Source: Epithemia pelagica
Lineage: Eukaryota > Bacillariophyta > Bacillariophyceae > Surirellales > Surirellaceae
Assembly (NCBI GenBank): GCA_946965045.2
Contig: OX337235.1
Location: 1,054,001-1,118,000, forward strand
Reading direction: 5' to 3'
Length of the DNA stretch: 64,000 nucleotides
Part shown: in pieces, positions 1 through 8,987 of the stretch
Numbering within the stretch: position 1 is the stretch's first letter
How the letters are laid out: every line of letters begins with the position of its first letter
Made by a program: the position numbers and the translations under genes
Notes under the pieces: model-generated
Seen by the model: the letters and a program-made list of their open reading frames with translations, nothing else
Database searches by the model: none
Told to the model about the DNA's origin: nothing

Positions 1-1938
1 CCGGCCACGGGAGGAACAGCCTCCAATACCTTGTCGACGACCTCCCTCATGGGGTTGCATATTGTTGGCAAAGATAATGGTCGAACCTTGCGATTCACAA
101 CGCCCTCGTATGCCGATACGGTTCGAGCCCATGAAGCCTTACAAACCTATGCCTTTCCAGGACGGCGGAATTTGGGCTACTTGTTTGCCTTTGAATCGAA
201 AAAAGATGACGTGATGAAATCCATTGTGACCGATCCAGCGACTGGGCAGAAACAAGTCACTCTCCCACCCGTTGCCAAGCAGTTTGATGCAATGACGGAG
301 TTTGCCAGACAATTTCAAAGGTACAAGAACAACAACTGTCCATGGACGGTATATCAGTCGGTCAATGCGCACTATCAACTTTGCGGTTCTTATCCCTCAA
401 TCTTGGCGGGACCTTCGTCCTTGAATGAGAATAGTCCTGATTCTGTGCGCGTTTTACAACAGTCGGCGACGTTTCGATCGGAACAGCGGTTGCCTGTTCT
501 GACCTATGCTTCAGGCCGAGGAGGGGGCAGTCTGTGGCGATGTTCGCAACCCAAGATTGGGTTACAGGGCAATCGGAGTCCGGCGGATGAATGGTTAATG
601 AAACAAATTCTGGATCAGGCAGTTCAAGCCAACACAACGGAACCCCCGCGTTCTCCACCCATTCCCCGACAAGTCTTGTTACAGTTGACCGGCAGTGCGT
701 CATTGGAGCAGTTTGCCAAGGACTGGTTACCGTCCTTCACGACAGGAACCTCGTCTGGGTCTCTCATGGTCCCATGTGAATTGAAAATATTGGATTTACG
801 TCCCCGCTCGTCCGCCATGGCCAATCGTACAGGGGGATATGGGTACGAAAATACGTCCAATTACCCCGGTTCAACCTTGCAATTTTGTGGTATAGGGAAT
901 ATTCATGCCGTTCGGGATGCCTATCAAAAGATTTCCAACACTTGCATGTCGGCGGCGACGCAAGATTTACAATGGGTGTCCCAAGTGGAAGATTCGAAAT
1001 GGTTGCATCATATTCGGAACATTCTTACTGCTTCGTGGGAAGCGGTGTACTGGATCCATGTTTTTTCCTTACCTGTCGTGTTGCATTGCTCTCACGGATG
1101 GGATCGAACGTCCCAAGTGGCCTGTGTCGCTCAATTAATGTTGGATCCTTACTATCGTACTATCCCAGGGTTTGCCTGTCTGGTTGAAAAAGACTTCATG
1201 GCGTTTGGACATCCCTTTCATACGCGGTGTGCACATGGGGTAGGAACTGGTGGTGCAGGCAATACATCTTCCGTGGTATCTAACACGGTGAATACGGCGA
1301 GCAACATGGCGAAAAACGACAATTTCGACGAAGGACAAGTATCACCAGTCTTTTTGCAATTCCTCGATTGTGTCTATCAGTTGGTTTCCTTATACCCCGA
1401 TGCCTTTGAAATTACAACCCGGTACTTGTTGGATTTGAGTGATCACGTCTACTCTTGCCGCTTTGGCAACTTTTTGTGTGACACGGAACGCGAGCGTGAA
1501 ACGGTGGCTGGCATTCGGCAAAGGACCCATTCCATATGGGATTTCTTGCAAGCGAGGCACGCAGGACGAAGCAGCAAGTCATTGACAGGTGGTGTCTTGC
1601 TCATGCCCTTGCCCACATTGCTAAGGAATGTCTCATTGTGGACAGATCGACACGCCAAGTTTGGTGCCAAACCAACGCAACGATGGACTATGCCTGAATC
1701 CGTGCCAAGCAATATATGGACTGGTGCGCCGGATGGACGACACGATGATGATACGCCCCACTTTCACCCAATTCCGACCCTTCAAGAAGCACAAGCGGAA
1801 ACTTTGGCCCGGTTGGCGATGTCATCGACGGATTCTCCTTCGATAACTATCCAAAATACTGGAACTCCGACGGCGTCTCAGCCTATCAACCCCGACACCA
1901 GTGTAGAAACCTCAATTAAGGAGGAAACAACTAAGTGA
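1..1938 (+). CDS. Myotubularin-family phosphoinositide 3-phosphatase, 5'-partial
   Basis: The frame is open from base 1, so the gene starts outside the window. The first ATG inside is near base 49 and cannot be assumed to be the start. The catalytic C-x5-R loop is visible as HCSHGWDRTSQ at about 1084-1116, with Cys at 1087; this is the myotubularin form of the signature. After it come conserved myotubularin blocks (DPYYRTIPGF, EKDFMAFGHPF, a VYQLVSLYPDAFEI-like segment). The family removes the 3-phosphate from PI3P and PI(3,5)P2 on endosomal membranes. The Cys and Arg are intact, so it is predicted to be active rather than a dead-phosphatase paralog. The C-terminal ~120 residues are low complexity (Thr/Ser/Pro). 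A PH-GRAM domain would be expected upstream but lies outside the window. Confidence 0.9.
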   Translation, partial: PATGGTASNTLSTTSLMGLHIVGKDNGRTLRFTTPSYADTVRAHEALQTYAFPGRRNLGYLFAFESKKDDVMKSIVTDPATGQKQVTLPPVAKQFDAMTEFARQFQRYKNNNCPWTVYQSVNAHYQLCGSYPSILAGPSSLNENSPDSVRVLQQSATFRSEQRLPVLTYASGRGGGSLWRCSQPKIGLQGNRSPADEWLMKQILDQAVQANTTEPPRSPPIPRQVLLQLTGSASLEQFAKDWLPSFTTGTSSGSLMVPCELKILDLRPRSSAMANRTGGYGYENTSNYPGSTLQFCGIGNIHAVRDAYQKISNTCMSAATQDLQWVSQVEDSKWLHHIRNILTASWEAVYWIHVFSLPVVLHCSHGWDRTSQVACVAQLMLDPYYRTIPGFACLVEKDFMAFGHPFHTRCAHGVGTGGAGNTSSVVSNTVNTASNMAKNDNFDEGQVSPVFLQFLDCVYQLVSLYPDAFEITTRYLLDLSDHVYSCRFGNFLCDTERERETVAGIRQRTHSIWDFLQARHAGRSSKSLTGGVLLMPLPTLLRNVSLWTDRHAKFGAKPTQRWTMPESVPSNIWTGAPDGRHDDDTPHFHPIPTLQEAQAETLARLAMSSTDSPSITIQNTGTPTASQPINPDTSVETSIKEETTK

Positions 1939-2670
1939 AAGACCGTCTCGTTCGTGGCCATCTCTTGTTTTAATTGAAATTAGTATGCCGTCGTTCTTCA
2001 GTATTGGTTCAGATTATTGCTCACTGAAAAAAGGCCAGCACTTATTGACAGCAATACGTACAAATCCACGGAAGGAAAACAGGAGAGACCAAAAGTAAAT
2101 CCTGCGATATACACTAAACACTGTGACTACGAACTATAGGATGTATGTGTCCCGCTCGCCTCTGCGTCAAAAACATTCGGAAATAGTAGTGAGCGCCTTG
2201 CCACTGAGCTTGAGTAACTAAGGCCTTGACTTGTGTGTACAGCTCCCACAAAAAAGATCCTTCGTCTTGATGGACTGGAACCAAGTGTCGACTGATTGAA
2301 CCTCTGTGTGCCTGGGAGCATCATTAATCTCCCGGTATTTTATTAAGAGACGTAAAAAGACAAAGAACTTGACTCGTTGTTTGGCAAGTTGAGTTGTAGA
2401 ACAAGGAAACCGAAAAAATTCGTTTGTTTCCTGGTTGACGTCATTCTCAAAGCTTCGGCTTGGTGGTAGAGGAGAAAACGAGATGCCTTCTCTAAACGAG
2501 ACGTAATTCATAGGCAGTGGGATCATTTGCTCTTGTGTGCAGGATGCGGGCTCGGTTGCAAGAAGCCAAATCTTTGATTGTGAGGGTGTTTTCGTCCTTG
2601 GAAGACATTCCTGCACAAGCTCATCGCTGACTAAAGAGTTGATTTTTCAAAAAACAGATCGAAGTTTCGG
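1939..2670. other. Intergenic region holding broken repeat copy A
   Basis: No intact gene is visible. The segment at about 2077-2497 is a degraded copy of the sequence at 3751-4440 (listed separately). The rest is featureless, AT-rich spacer. Confidence 0.6.
2077..2497 (-). pseudogene. Frameshifted copy A of the small duplicated gene
   Basis: On the minus strand this matches the gene at 4006-4569 nearly base for base, for example the segments around NEFFRFPCSTTQLAKQ and FFVFLRLL. Two deletions separate it from that copy. A 25-bp gap near 2290 (after the codons for EVQSV) shifts the frame. About 240 bp corresponding to 3840-4081 is missing near 2157. It therefore cannot encode the same protein. 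Together with copy B it brackets the GNAT gene as a direct repeat. Confidence 0.7.
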
Positions 2671-3537
2671 CTAGCTGGTCAACCTATAAGACTCGTTTGG
2701 TTCGATGACAAGAACTTCTTCGAATACAAAAGCACAGAATTCTTCCCCCTCTTGCAGAGGTCCAAGACGCCAGTCCTCTTCCTTTCTGACAAGATCATCC
2801 ACTTCCTCGTGGTCCACAAAAAACCTCGTGTTCACAACAGCCCCACCGTCGCTCAAGTGAAGAGGGCAGTTCTGAACATACGGGATACCAGAAGCGGCAA
2901 CCAAGCTATGGGCATGTTTCGAGATCAAAGTAGGATTGCATCGTTTTCCCTTCGCTCTCTCCAATGCGCGAACAGCCATTGGGTGTGATGAAACGAGGCC
3001 GGACGCAACGTCGTGGGGGTGGCAAGCAGTCGAACACAAACTCGATGCGATTCCTTGACCTCGTTCTTCCGCCAACACAACCAGTTGGGTAATCCATGAC
3101 GCAAACCCATCGCCCCATGCAAACCTGCAAACAAAGGCGTGGCCCACAAGTTTTCCGGTGGCGTTTCTGGCAAGAACCACAGAGCAGGTTTCATCGAAAA
3201 GGCACTGCGCTTTGAGCCTCTTGGTGCTCATTTTCACAGGTTGGCCTGGTTTGAATCCTCTCGACCCCCACTTTCCATAATTCTCTCCAAAGAGAGTAGT
3301 ACACTCTTTCAGGTGAAATTCACTAACACGATCGAACAGCAAAAGTTCGATGGAGATCTTGGGCGGCGATTGCTTGCCTGGAGAAGTCGATTTCCTTGGG
3401 CTCCTAGGCCGCTCTTGCACCAGACTTGTTGTCGTTGACAAGCCATCATCGCCCTTCTTGGACCCCTTATCTTTCAATTCAGTAGATGGTGAAGACATGG
3501 TAGGTAGGTACGGGCCGATTCGATTGAGGCCCATCAT
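2671..3537 (-). CDS. GNAT-family N-acetyltransferase
   Basis: A 288-residue single-exon ORF. The core GNAT acetyl-CoA-binding signature is seen as LVVLAEERGQGIASSL, matching the R/Q-x-x-G-x-G/A loop that follows strand beta4. Before it is a beta-hairpin segment (CSVVLARNATGKLVGHAFV). The N-terminal ~60 residues are basic and Ser/Pro-rich, probably disordered. Two adjacent ATGs open the ORF and a third in-frame ATG at residue 14 (MSSPSTELK) could be the real start. The substrate (a protein N-terminus, lysine or small amine) cannot be read from the sequence. It lies between two copies of a duplicated segment on the same strand. Confidence 0.75.
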   Translation of the reverse strand: MMGLNRIGPYLPTMSSPSTELKDKGSKKGDDGLSTTTSLVQERPRSPRKSTSPGKQSPPKISIELLLFDRVSEFHLKECTTLFGENYGKWGSRGFKPGQPVKMSTKRLKAQCLFDETCSVVLARNATGKLVGHAFVCRFAWGDGFASWITQLVVLAEERGQGIASSLCSTACHPHDVASGLVSSHPMAVRALERAKGKRCNPTLISKHAHSLVAASGIPYVQNCPLHLSDGGAVVNTRFFVDHEEVDDLVRKEEDWRLGPLQEGEEFCAFVFEEVLVIEPNESYRLTS

Positions 3538-3750
3538 GCTGGTAATCCCGAGCCGGAAAAAGAGGGGGGGGAGGCCGGAGAGCGGGGAAAAAGAAGGGGA
3601 GAGAAGAAGGAGAAGGAAGAAGCTAGCAACCTACCTATGTATTCCTCCAGAGAGAGTAGATTCCATATCGAGAGTGATCATTATCATTGTGGTTCTGGAC
3701 GTCTAGACGAACAAAAAATAATCACAAACTGCAAACTGCGCAAAAATCAA

Positions 3751-4440
3751 CGGAAGGAAAGCAGGAGAGAACCAAAGTAAATCCTGTGATATACACTTTA
3801 CACTGTGACTACGAATCATAGGATGTATGTGTCCCGCTTAATGATATGGCTCACGTTGCAATACTGACAACAGCAAACAAATTTGTACAGTGATGAAAAG
3901 AGTTCTTGCTTGTATCGACATGTAGGGGTGTCAATGTACAGATAGTCATGTTGAGTTGGCAACTCCTCCCCCAGTCGATGCACTTGGAGACTAGAAACAT
4001 TGTTCTTACGAGCCGTCGAAAGAAACAACCGCGCATACTCCGAAGCCGCGACGGCCACGGCTGCGGTGATGGCGGCGTCTCTGCGTCAAAAACATTCGGA
4101 AATAGTAGTGAGCGCCTTGCCACTGAGCTTGAGTAACTAAGGCCTTGACTTGTGTGTACAGCTCCCACAAAAAAGATCCTTCGTCTTGATGGACTGGAAC
4201 CAAGTGTCGACTTTGGGTGCAAAAGTCTTGCAGAACGGATTGAACCTCTGTGTGCCTGGGAGCATCATGAATCTCCAGGTATTTCATTAAGAGACGTAAA
4301 AAGACAAAGAACTTGACTCGTTGTTTCGCAAGTTGAGTTGTAGAACAAGGAAACCGAAAAAATTCGTTTGTTTCCTGGTTGACGTCATTCTTGTCAAAGC
4401 TTCGGCTTGGTGGTAGAGGAGCCGGCGAGATGCCTCCTTG
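3751..4440. repeat. Direct-repeat copy B flanking the GNAT gene
   Basis: This is collinear with 2077-2497. Both start at a GGAAGGAAA-containing stretch and end just past CTTGGTGGTAGAGGAG. Copy B carries ~240 bp (3840-4081) and 25 bp (around 4212-4236) that copy A lacks. Confidence 0.75.
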
Positions 4441-4569
4441 CAATGAATCCGTGTCAGTGTCAGAGCAGCTTGATACCTCTGCGATCACGGCACCGTCATG
4501 TTCAGAGTCTTCAATCAAAACAGCAGTACCGAGAAGGTGTCGTTGACGAGATGTTAATCTGATATTCAT
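4006..4569 (-). CDS. Small helical protein of unknown function (copy B, intact)
   Basis: A 187-residue ORF from the ATG at 4569. The central part (about residues 75-150) is the conserved-looking unit: NEFFRFPCSTTQLAKQRVK, then FFVFLRLLMKYLE, then a helical stretch ending VTQAQWQGAHYYFRMFL. The pattern of short amphipathic helices resembles the KIX-like or other small helical domains common in diatom proteins, but I cannot assign a family. The N-terminus is acidic and Ser/Asp-rich. The last ~25 residues are Arg-rich and derive from sequence missing in the sister copy. No function is assigned. Confidence 0.5.
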   Translation of the reverse strand: MNIRLTSRQRHLLGTAVLIEDSEHDGAVIAEVSSCSDTDTDSLQGGISPAPLPPSRSFDKNDVNQETNEFFRFPCSTTQLAKQRVKFFVFLRLLMKYLEIHDAPRHTEVQSVLQDFCTQSRHLVPVHQDEGSFLWELYTQVKALVTQAQWQGAHYYFRMFLTQRRRHHRSRGRRGFGVCAVVSFDGS

Positions 4570-5734
4570 TCGGTTCAAAGTATGACGAGCAACTCTGGGT
4601 CATTCGAGCAAGTCTTTCTTGTAAAACAAGAATGTAATGGTTTTGTATTATGCCATTGATCCACAATCAGCGTCGATGAATTTTATGGCCAAGACCGATT
4701 CACATTGAGTATTGGGAGCCGTTGAGCCCATTGAGGACGCCAAAGCGACTCTGACGTACTTGACCGAAATCAAGAGAGAACAAGGGCGAATGGTACGTAT
4801 CGCATTCGGGTTTCTGATATTCCCTCGGTATAGGTGACCACCTATTAGTCGTATGTACGTCGTCCGCAAACTGTCCCCCCAATGGAGATTTTTTTCTCGA
4901 TTCAATTCCAATTTTCAATTTTCCATAAAAAATCAGAAAGGACACGCCGGCATATCCTTGTCACATTTCAAATCAGTTTGAGTGCATGACGGTTGCCGTT
5001 GGTGGTTTCTGAATACATTCTATAAAAAAAACCTCCATTACAGCGGCCATGTCCATGGCAATACTTGCAATGGCATGATTTTTCAGCTTCAATGCTACCC
5101 AGGTACGTCAAGAAAGACAGAGCTGCGATTGGGCTAAGGACAAGCATCTCAATAGTCCCTCCCTGTTGTTTTTGTTTGCATACACCCCTTGAGCCCCATT
5201 TTCTGGACTCGTTGCGACGTCTCACTTTTCACCAGTCCAATTTCGCTTGTAGTCTTTATGATTGATTCATTTGTAGCCCTTTTTCTCTGATACTAGTCTA
5301 GGTAGAATTCCTGTTCTATTTTTTATCATAGGGGTAAATATCAAGGTCAATGGTGGTGTCCTGCTCTACCAGGGATTCTCTTGTCTTTATTCTTCTCCTT
5401 CTCCTTGTCTTCACCTTGAAGAAGATACAGCAAACACTGGGAATTTGTCTCAGCGACCATTAGCCTAGAAAGAAAGTGGTGACAATCAGCCTCATGATGA
5501 AGTTTGCCATCTACAACTTGGATTACTACTCCTAAGAGTAAGAAGAAGAAACCAAATCGTCCCCTACCTAGTAGACAACTAGAACAATGGATGTGACATG
5601 CCCTACAATGAGAAAATGGGCGAAAACACTACCAATCTATCAATCCTAAGAAGAAACAGAAGGCACAAACAACAACTGAAGGAAAGACGCGCTCTGTCTA
5701 CAGTCTACAATGATTCGTCCGCGGTTCATGTGCC
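4570..5734. other. Intergenic spacer with one arm of an inverted repeat
   Basis: No convincing gene. The minus strand at about 4826-4885 carries a sequence closely matching the plus strand at about 5935-5988. Shared pieces include GCGGACGACGTAC and TAGGTGGTCACC. The remaining spacer shows nothing recognisable. Confidence 0.5.
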
Positions 5735-5934
5735 ATGGCCGATGGTCTTACCGGTACCGTGATGGGGCCCTTCAGATTTTGCTCTCACGGTTTTTATGAG
5801 CAGTCGCTCGCGAGCGTCTGGAATTTGAATCGTGTTGATCAGAGGACGCCCGCCAACCTTCAACTGTCACTTGCACGCCGGCCATTCTACATGACGATTT
5901 GCTTTTGGGAGATTTTATGGGGGAGAAGGACAGA

Positions 5935-5990
5935 GTTCTGTGCGGACGACGTACGTACGGTTTATAGGTGGTCACCGATACAGAGCCTTA
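5935..5990 (+). repeat. Second arm of an inverted dispersed repeat
   Basis: GCGGACGACGTACGTACG followed by TAGGTGGTCACC pairs with the reverse complement of about 4826-4885. Short translated segments also match (ADDVRTVYRWSPI here and ADDVHTTNRWSPI on the other arm). It ends within ~10 bp of the left edge of the transposon array. Confidence 0.6.
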
Positions 5991-6019
5991 ATACTCACGG
6001 GGCCTCAGAAATACATGGC

Positions 6020-8146
6020 ATGATTGAGGAGTTGATGATCACCCATGGGAATGGAGATCTCGTCAGTGACCTAATATATGCTGCAATCAATCGTGATTAT
6101 AGAGACAGGGTGACTAACTATATGTCCTTTTGTGACTCTACACATCAGAGGGCCCACGACTATCCAGAGAAAGATGGAGAATGGTTGACCAGGTTTCCTC
6201 CATTGGGCGAAACCATCCGAAAAGCCTATCTAGAGGCCAGTCAGAGCACCTGGAATCCGTGGAGATTGAGTGACAAAGACAGGCACACGCGCGAAATACA
6301 AGCAGTCAAATGCTCGACAAGCTTTGCTCAAGATCATACTTACCAAGTTGTAAAAAATTATCCCAAAAGGATACAAGCCGAGGCCCTGTTTGATTGTTGT
6401 AATGAACATGGGGAAGTGCTCTTGGCTGTTCTTGTCAAAAGTACAGAAACCAAGCATTTCTCACACGCCGCAACCCAACTGGCCAAGCGACCAGGATTCC
6501 GACCATCTATCATGTATTCGGACACCTTCCCGCACAAAAAAGGCTATTGGGAGGAATTGTTGGGTAAAGGCAAAGAAGGGAATAATGTCCAAGGTAGACT
6601 GGGCCTGTTCCATTTCATTCGCCGAATCACCAAGACCATGCGTCCGAGTCACATAGACTATGGTGATGCAATGCGTGACCTCCTCGACTGTCTATACGAG
6701 TATGACGACGGCGACTTTGGCAGACTCGTGACAGCCCTAAAGAATGGAGAAATGTCGGCAACAGGTGAGAAGTACAGTGACAAAGGCATTGCAGAGATGC
6801 GCCAAACAAAAACCTTTCGACAAAGGTATGGAAAGTACTTACGGAAGAAGATTCGGGGGAAACAGGCCATCACAACAAAACTAGAAGAATGGAAAACCAA
6901 GTACAAGGTGAGAGCTTCCGAGGGTTCGAGTCCAGCACGAGGGAGGCTTGATCCGCGTACACAGCAATCTCTGTTCACTGCTGAAACGCACCAGGCAATC
7001 GAAAACTGCAAAAACAAAGCGGAGTTCTTGTCGGATCCACTGCCAACAAAGAAAATGTATCTTGAGATCAAGGCCCATCCCAATTCAAAGCACGGGTTGA
7101 GTGAGTTTGTGTCTTACCGTGGTGAAAGTAAGCTCGAATCGTGGCACGACAACCTTGCCCATTTTGGGAATGGAGGTATGAACGAGGCACTCAGCGATGT
7201 GCTGAATCTCTGTGGAACAGCACGATACAACAAGAAAATACGACAAAACGTCCGTTTAGCCAATCTCAATTCGCAACAACGCAACAAGAACATGCCTGCA
7301 GCATGGGAAGGAGTTGTGAGTCACTGGAATCACTGCGAGTTGGCATTCATCAACAAGCTTGCCGTTCGCTGCGGGGCAAAGAAACCGTTCGACTACGTGG
7401 AGGACTTACCGGACGACAACGGTGAACGCTTCTTCTCGGAATATCTCTCAATCCAAACAGAGATCCAGCAACAATGGCCGCTCCAATTCTTCCACAATGA
7501 CCACTGTCCCTGCAATGGCTGTTCCAGTTATCTCCACAATAAAACACAACTTGCAATTGAAGAAATGAGAGACGATCATGAAGACAACAATGATGACAAC
7601 AACAACGGACAGCACGACGAGGAAGATGAATCAGATGAAGAGCAAGACATGAATGAAGAAAAAGAAAAAGAAAAAGAAAAGGAGAGTGACTGCGAAGATA
7701 TCAATATGGCAGAGGAGGAGGGTGAGACAAACAGTATGCAAGCTGAATCATCTCCAGTGGCCGCCCATTTCCAGCCTGCAAAGAATCCAAATGCAACAAC
7801 AACAACAACAAACATTACCATGCCTCCAACACAACAACAAATGATCCAGCCCCAAGCGGTGCCATCCATGCAACACAACCAGACCAAGGTCTATCACTAC
7901 CAGCAGCAATTGCTGCAGCAGGCAGCTTTCTTGTCCACGATCCTCTGCCAGCAAACAACGGCCGTGCCCAATCCGGCCCATCAACAAATACTGCTGCCAA
8001 ATCAACCACCACCACAATTCCCCCCGCAACTTCCAACCAACAACTGTTGCATCCGCAACATTCAGTACTGGAATCGCCCCAATCGAAGGGGCATCCCACC
8101 GCATGACAAATCATGCCGAAACCATGCGAGCAATCGTCTGTGTTGA
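6020..8146 (+). CDS. Transposase-like ORF2, array copy 1
   Basis: This matches ORF2 of copies 2-4 from the ATG at 6020 to the stop. The reading frame stays open upstream to an ATG at 5735, which would add 95 unrelated residues from flanking DNA. That chimeric N-terminus is probably an accident of the deletion. It shares several residues with copy 4 rather than with copies 2 and 3 (AVKCS, KVRAS, NSQQR), and has private changes such as LESWH and a final Cys. The catalytic-looking Asp positions are kept. See copy 2 for domain detail. Confidence 0.75.
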   Translation: MIEELMITHGNGDLVSDLIYAAINRDYRDRVTNYMSFCDSTHQRAHDYPEKDGEWLTRFPPLGETIRKAYLEASQSTWNPWRLSDKDRHTREIQAVKCSTSFAQDHTYQVVKNYPKRIQAEALFDCCNEHGEVLLAVLVKSTETKHFSHAATQLAKRPGFRPSIMYSDTFPHKKGYWEELLGKGKEGNNVQGRLGLFHFIRRITKTMRPSHIDYGDAMRDLLDCLYEYDDGDFGRLVTALKNGEMSATGEKYSDKGIAEMRQTKTFRQRYGKYLRKKIRGKQAITTKLEEWKTKYKVRASEGSSPARGRLDPRTQQSLFTAETHQAIENCKNKAEFLSDPLPTKKMYLEIKAHPNSKHGLSEFVSYRGESKLESWHDNLAHFGNGGMNEALSDVLNLCGTARYNKKIRQNVRLANLNSQQRNKNMPAAWEGVVSHWNHCELAFINKLAVRCGAKKPFDYVEDLPDDNGERFFSEYLSIQTEIQQQWPLQFFHNDHCPCNGCSSYLHNKTQLAIEEMRDDHEDNNDDNNNGQHDEEDESDEEQDMNEEKEKEKEKESDCEDINMAEEEGETNSMQAESSPVAAHFQPAKNPNATTTTTNITMPPTQQQMIQPQAVPSMQHNQTKVYHYQQQLLQQAAFLSTILCQQTTAVPNPAHQQILLPNQPPPQFPPQLPTNNCCIRNIQYWNRPNRRGIPPHDKSCRNHASNRLC

Positions 8147-8779
8147 GAAAAAATAAAAATAGTTAGTGAAATGAAAAAAGCAACATGATTCGGGCACCAG
8201 CAGTGCTTGAGCACTTACCATGGTGCTGTTACCGGAAACAGAAGAACGAAAGAAAACAGTATTGGCAAGAACACAACAACAGTAGTGAGAAAACCATCGT
8301 CCAAGAAATAATGAGCTAGAGGAAAATGAGCAACCACTTCCGAAATCCTGCCGTAGCTAGGCTTACCTTGTACCAGTGGTACGAGACTTCTACGCACTCT
8401 TTTGTGGTGAATGCTAATATCTTCGCTGGAGAAGCAATCGGGCATATGTGAGTATGACACTGTTTACCTTAAGCAAAAGACAGTCGCTTCAGGCACTTGC
8501 CGTGGACTCATACGTATGTGGTAGTGGGGATCTGCCAAATCCCCTCCTTCCTGCTTCGTGGTCCACCACGCACTCACCACACATTGCACACAGGGGCAGA
8601 AACAGTGACAAAGACAACAGCCAATTAGATCACATTCTGATAGCGGCAATCGCACGTTCTCGACGAAGGGAATCTTACCATAATTTCTTCCTTCTTTTTC
8701 TTTTTTCCTTTTCTTCTTCTTTTTTTCTCCTCCTTTTTTCCCCTCCTCTTCTGTAAGATCCCCCTATATTTTCACTCAC
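8147..8779. other. Non-coding 3' tail of array copy 1
   Basis: Just after the stop is an A-rich stretch with AATAAAAATAG, a plausible polyadenylation signal. Near the end (about 8690-8755) is a ~65-bp pyrimidine tract of CTT/TTTTC repeats followed by GTAAGATCCCCCTATATTTTC, the unit's right terminus. Equivalent tails occur after the other copies. Confidence 0.6.
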
Positions 8780-8987
8780 AGGGCCTCAGAAATACATGGC
8801 AGATACATGATTGGGTTAGAAATTTCACAAGACATAGACAAGACAGCAAAATACTTAACGAAAACTCACACAAGACATGTCTTCTCTTACCTGTAGACAT
8901 CGCGCGCCACGCGCAAAAAGCCACGGAATCTTGTCGACTCCACGAAAAAGATGAAAACGACGAGGAGTTCCGCTCCAACACGATTCC

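Larger units (their letters stand above)
5999..8779 (+). mobile_element. Array copy 1: transposon unit lacking ORF1
   Basis: The left edge starts at GGGGCCTCAGAAATACATGGC, the same sequence that starts each later unit, but it jumps straight into the start of ORF2 (ATGATTGAGGAG). The ~1.4 kb carrying ORF1 is absent. The 3' non-coding tail (about 8310-8600) is also clearly more diverged from the other three copies. Confidence 0.85.
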
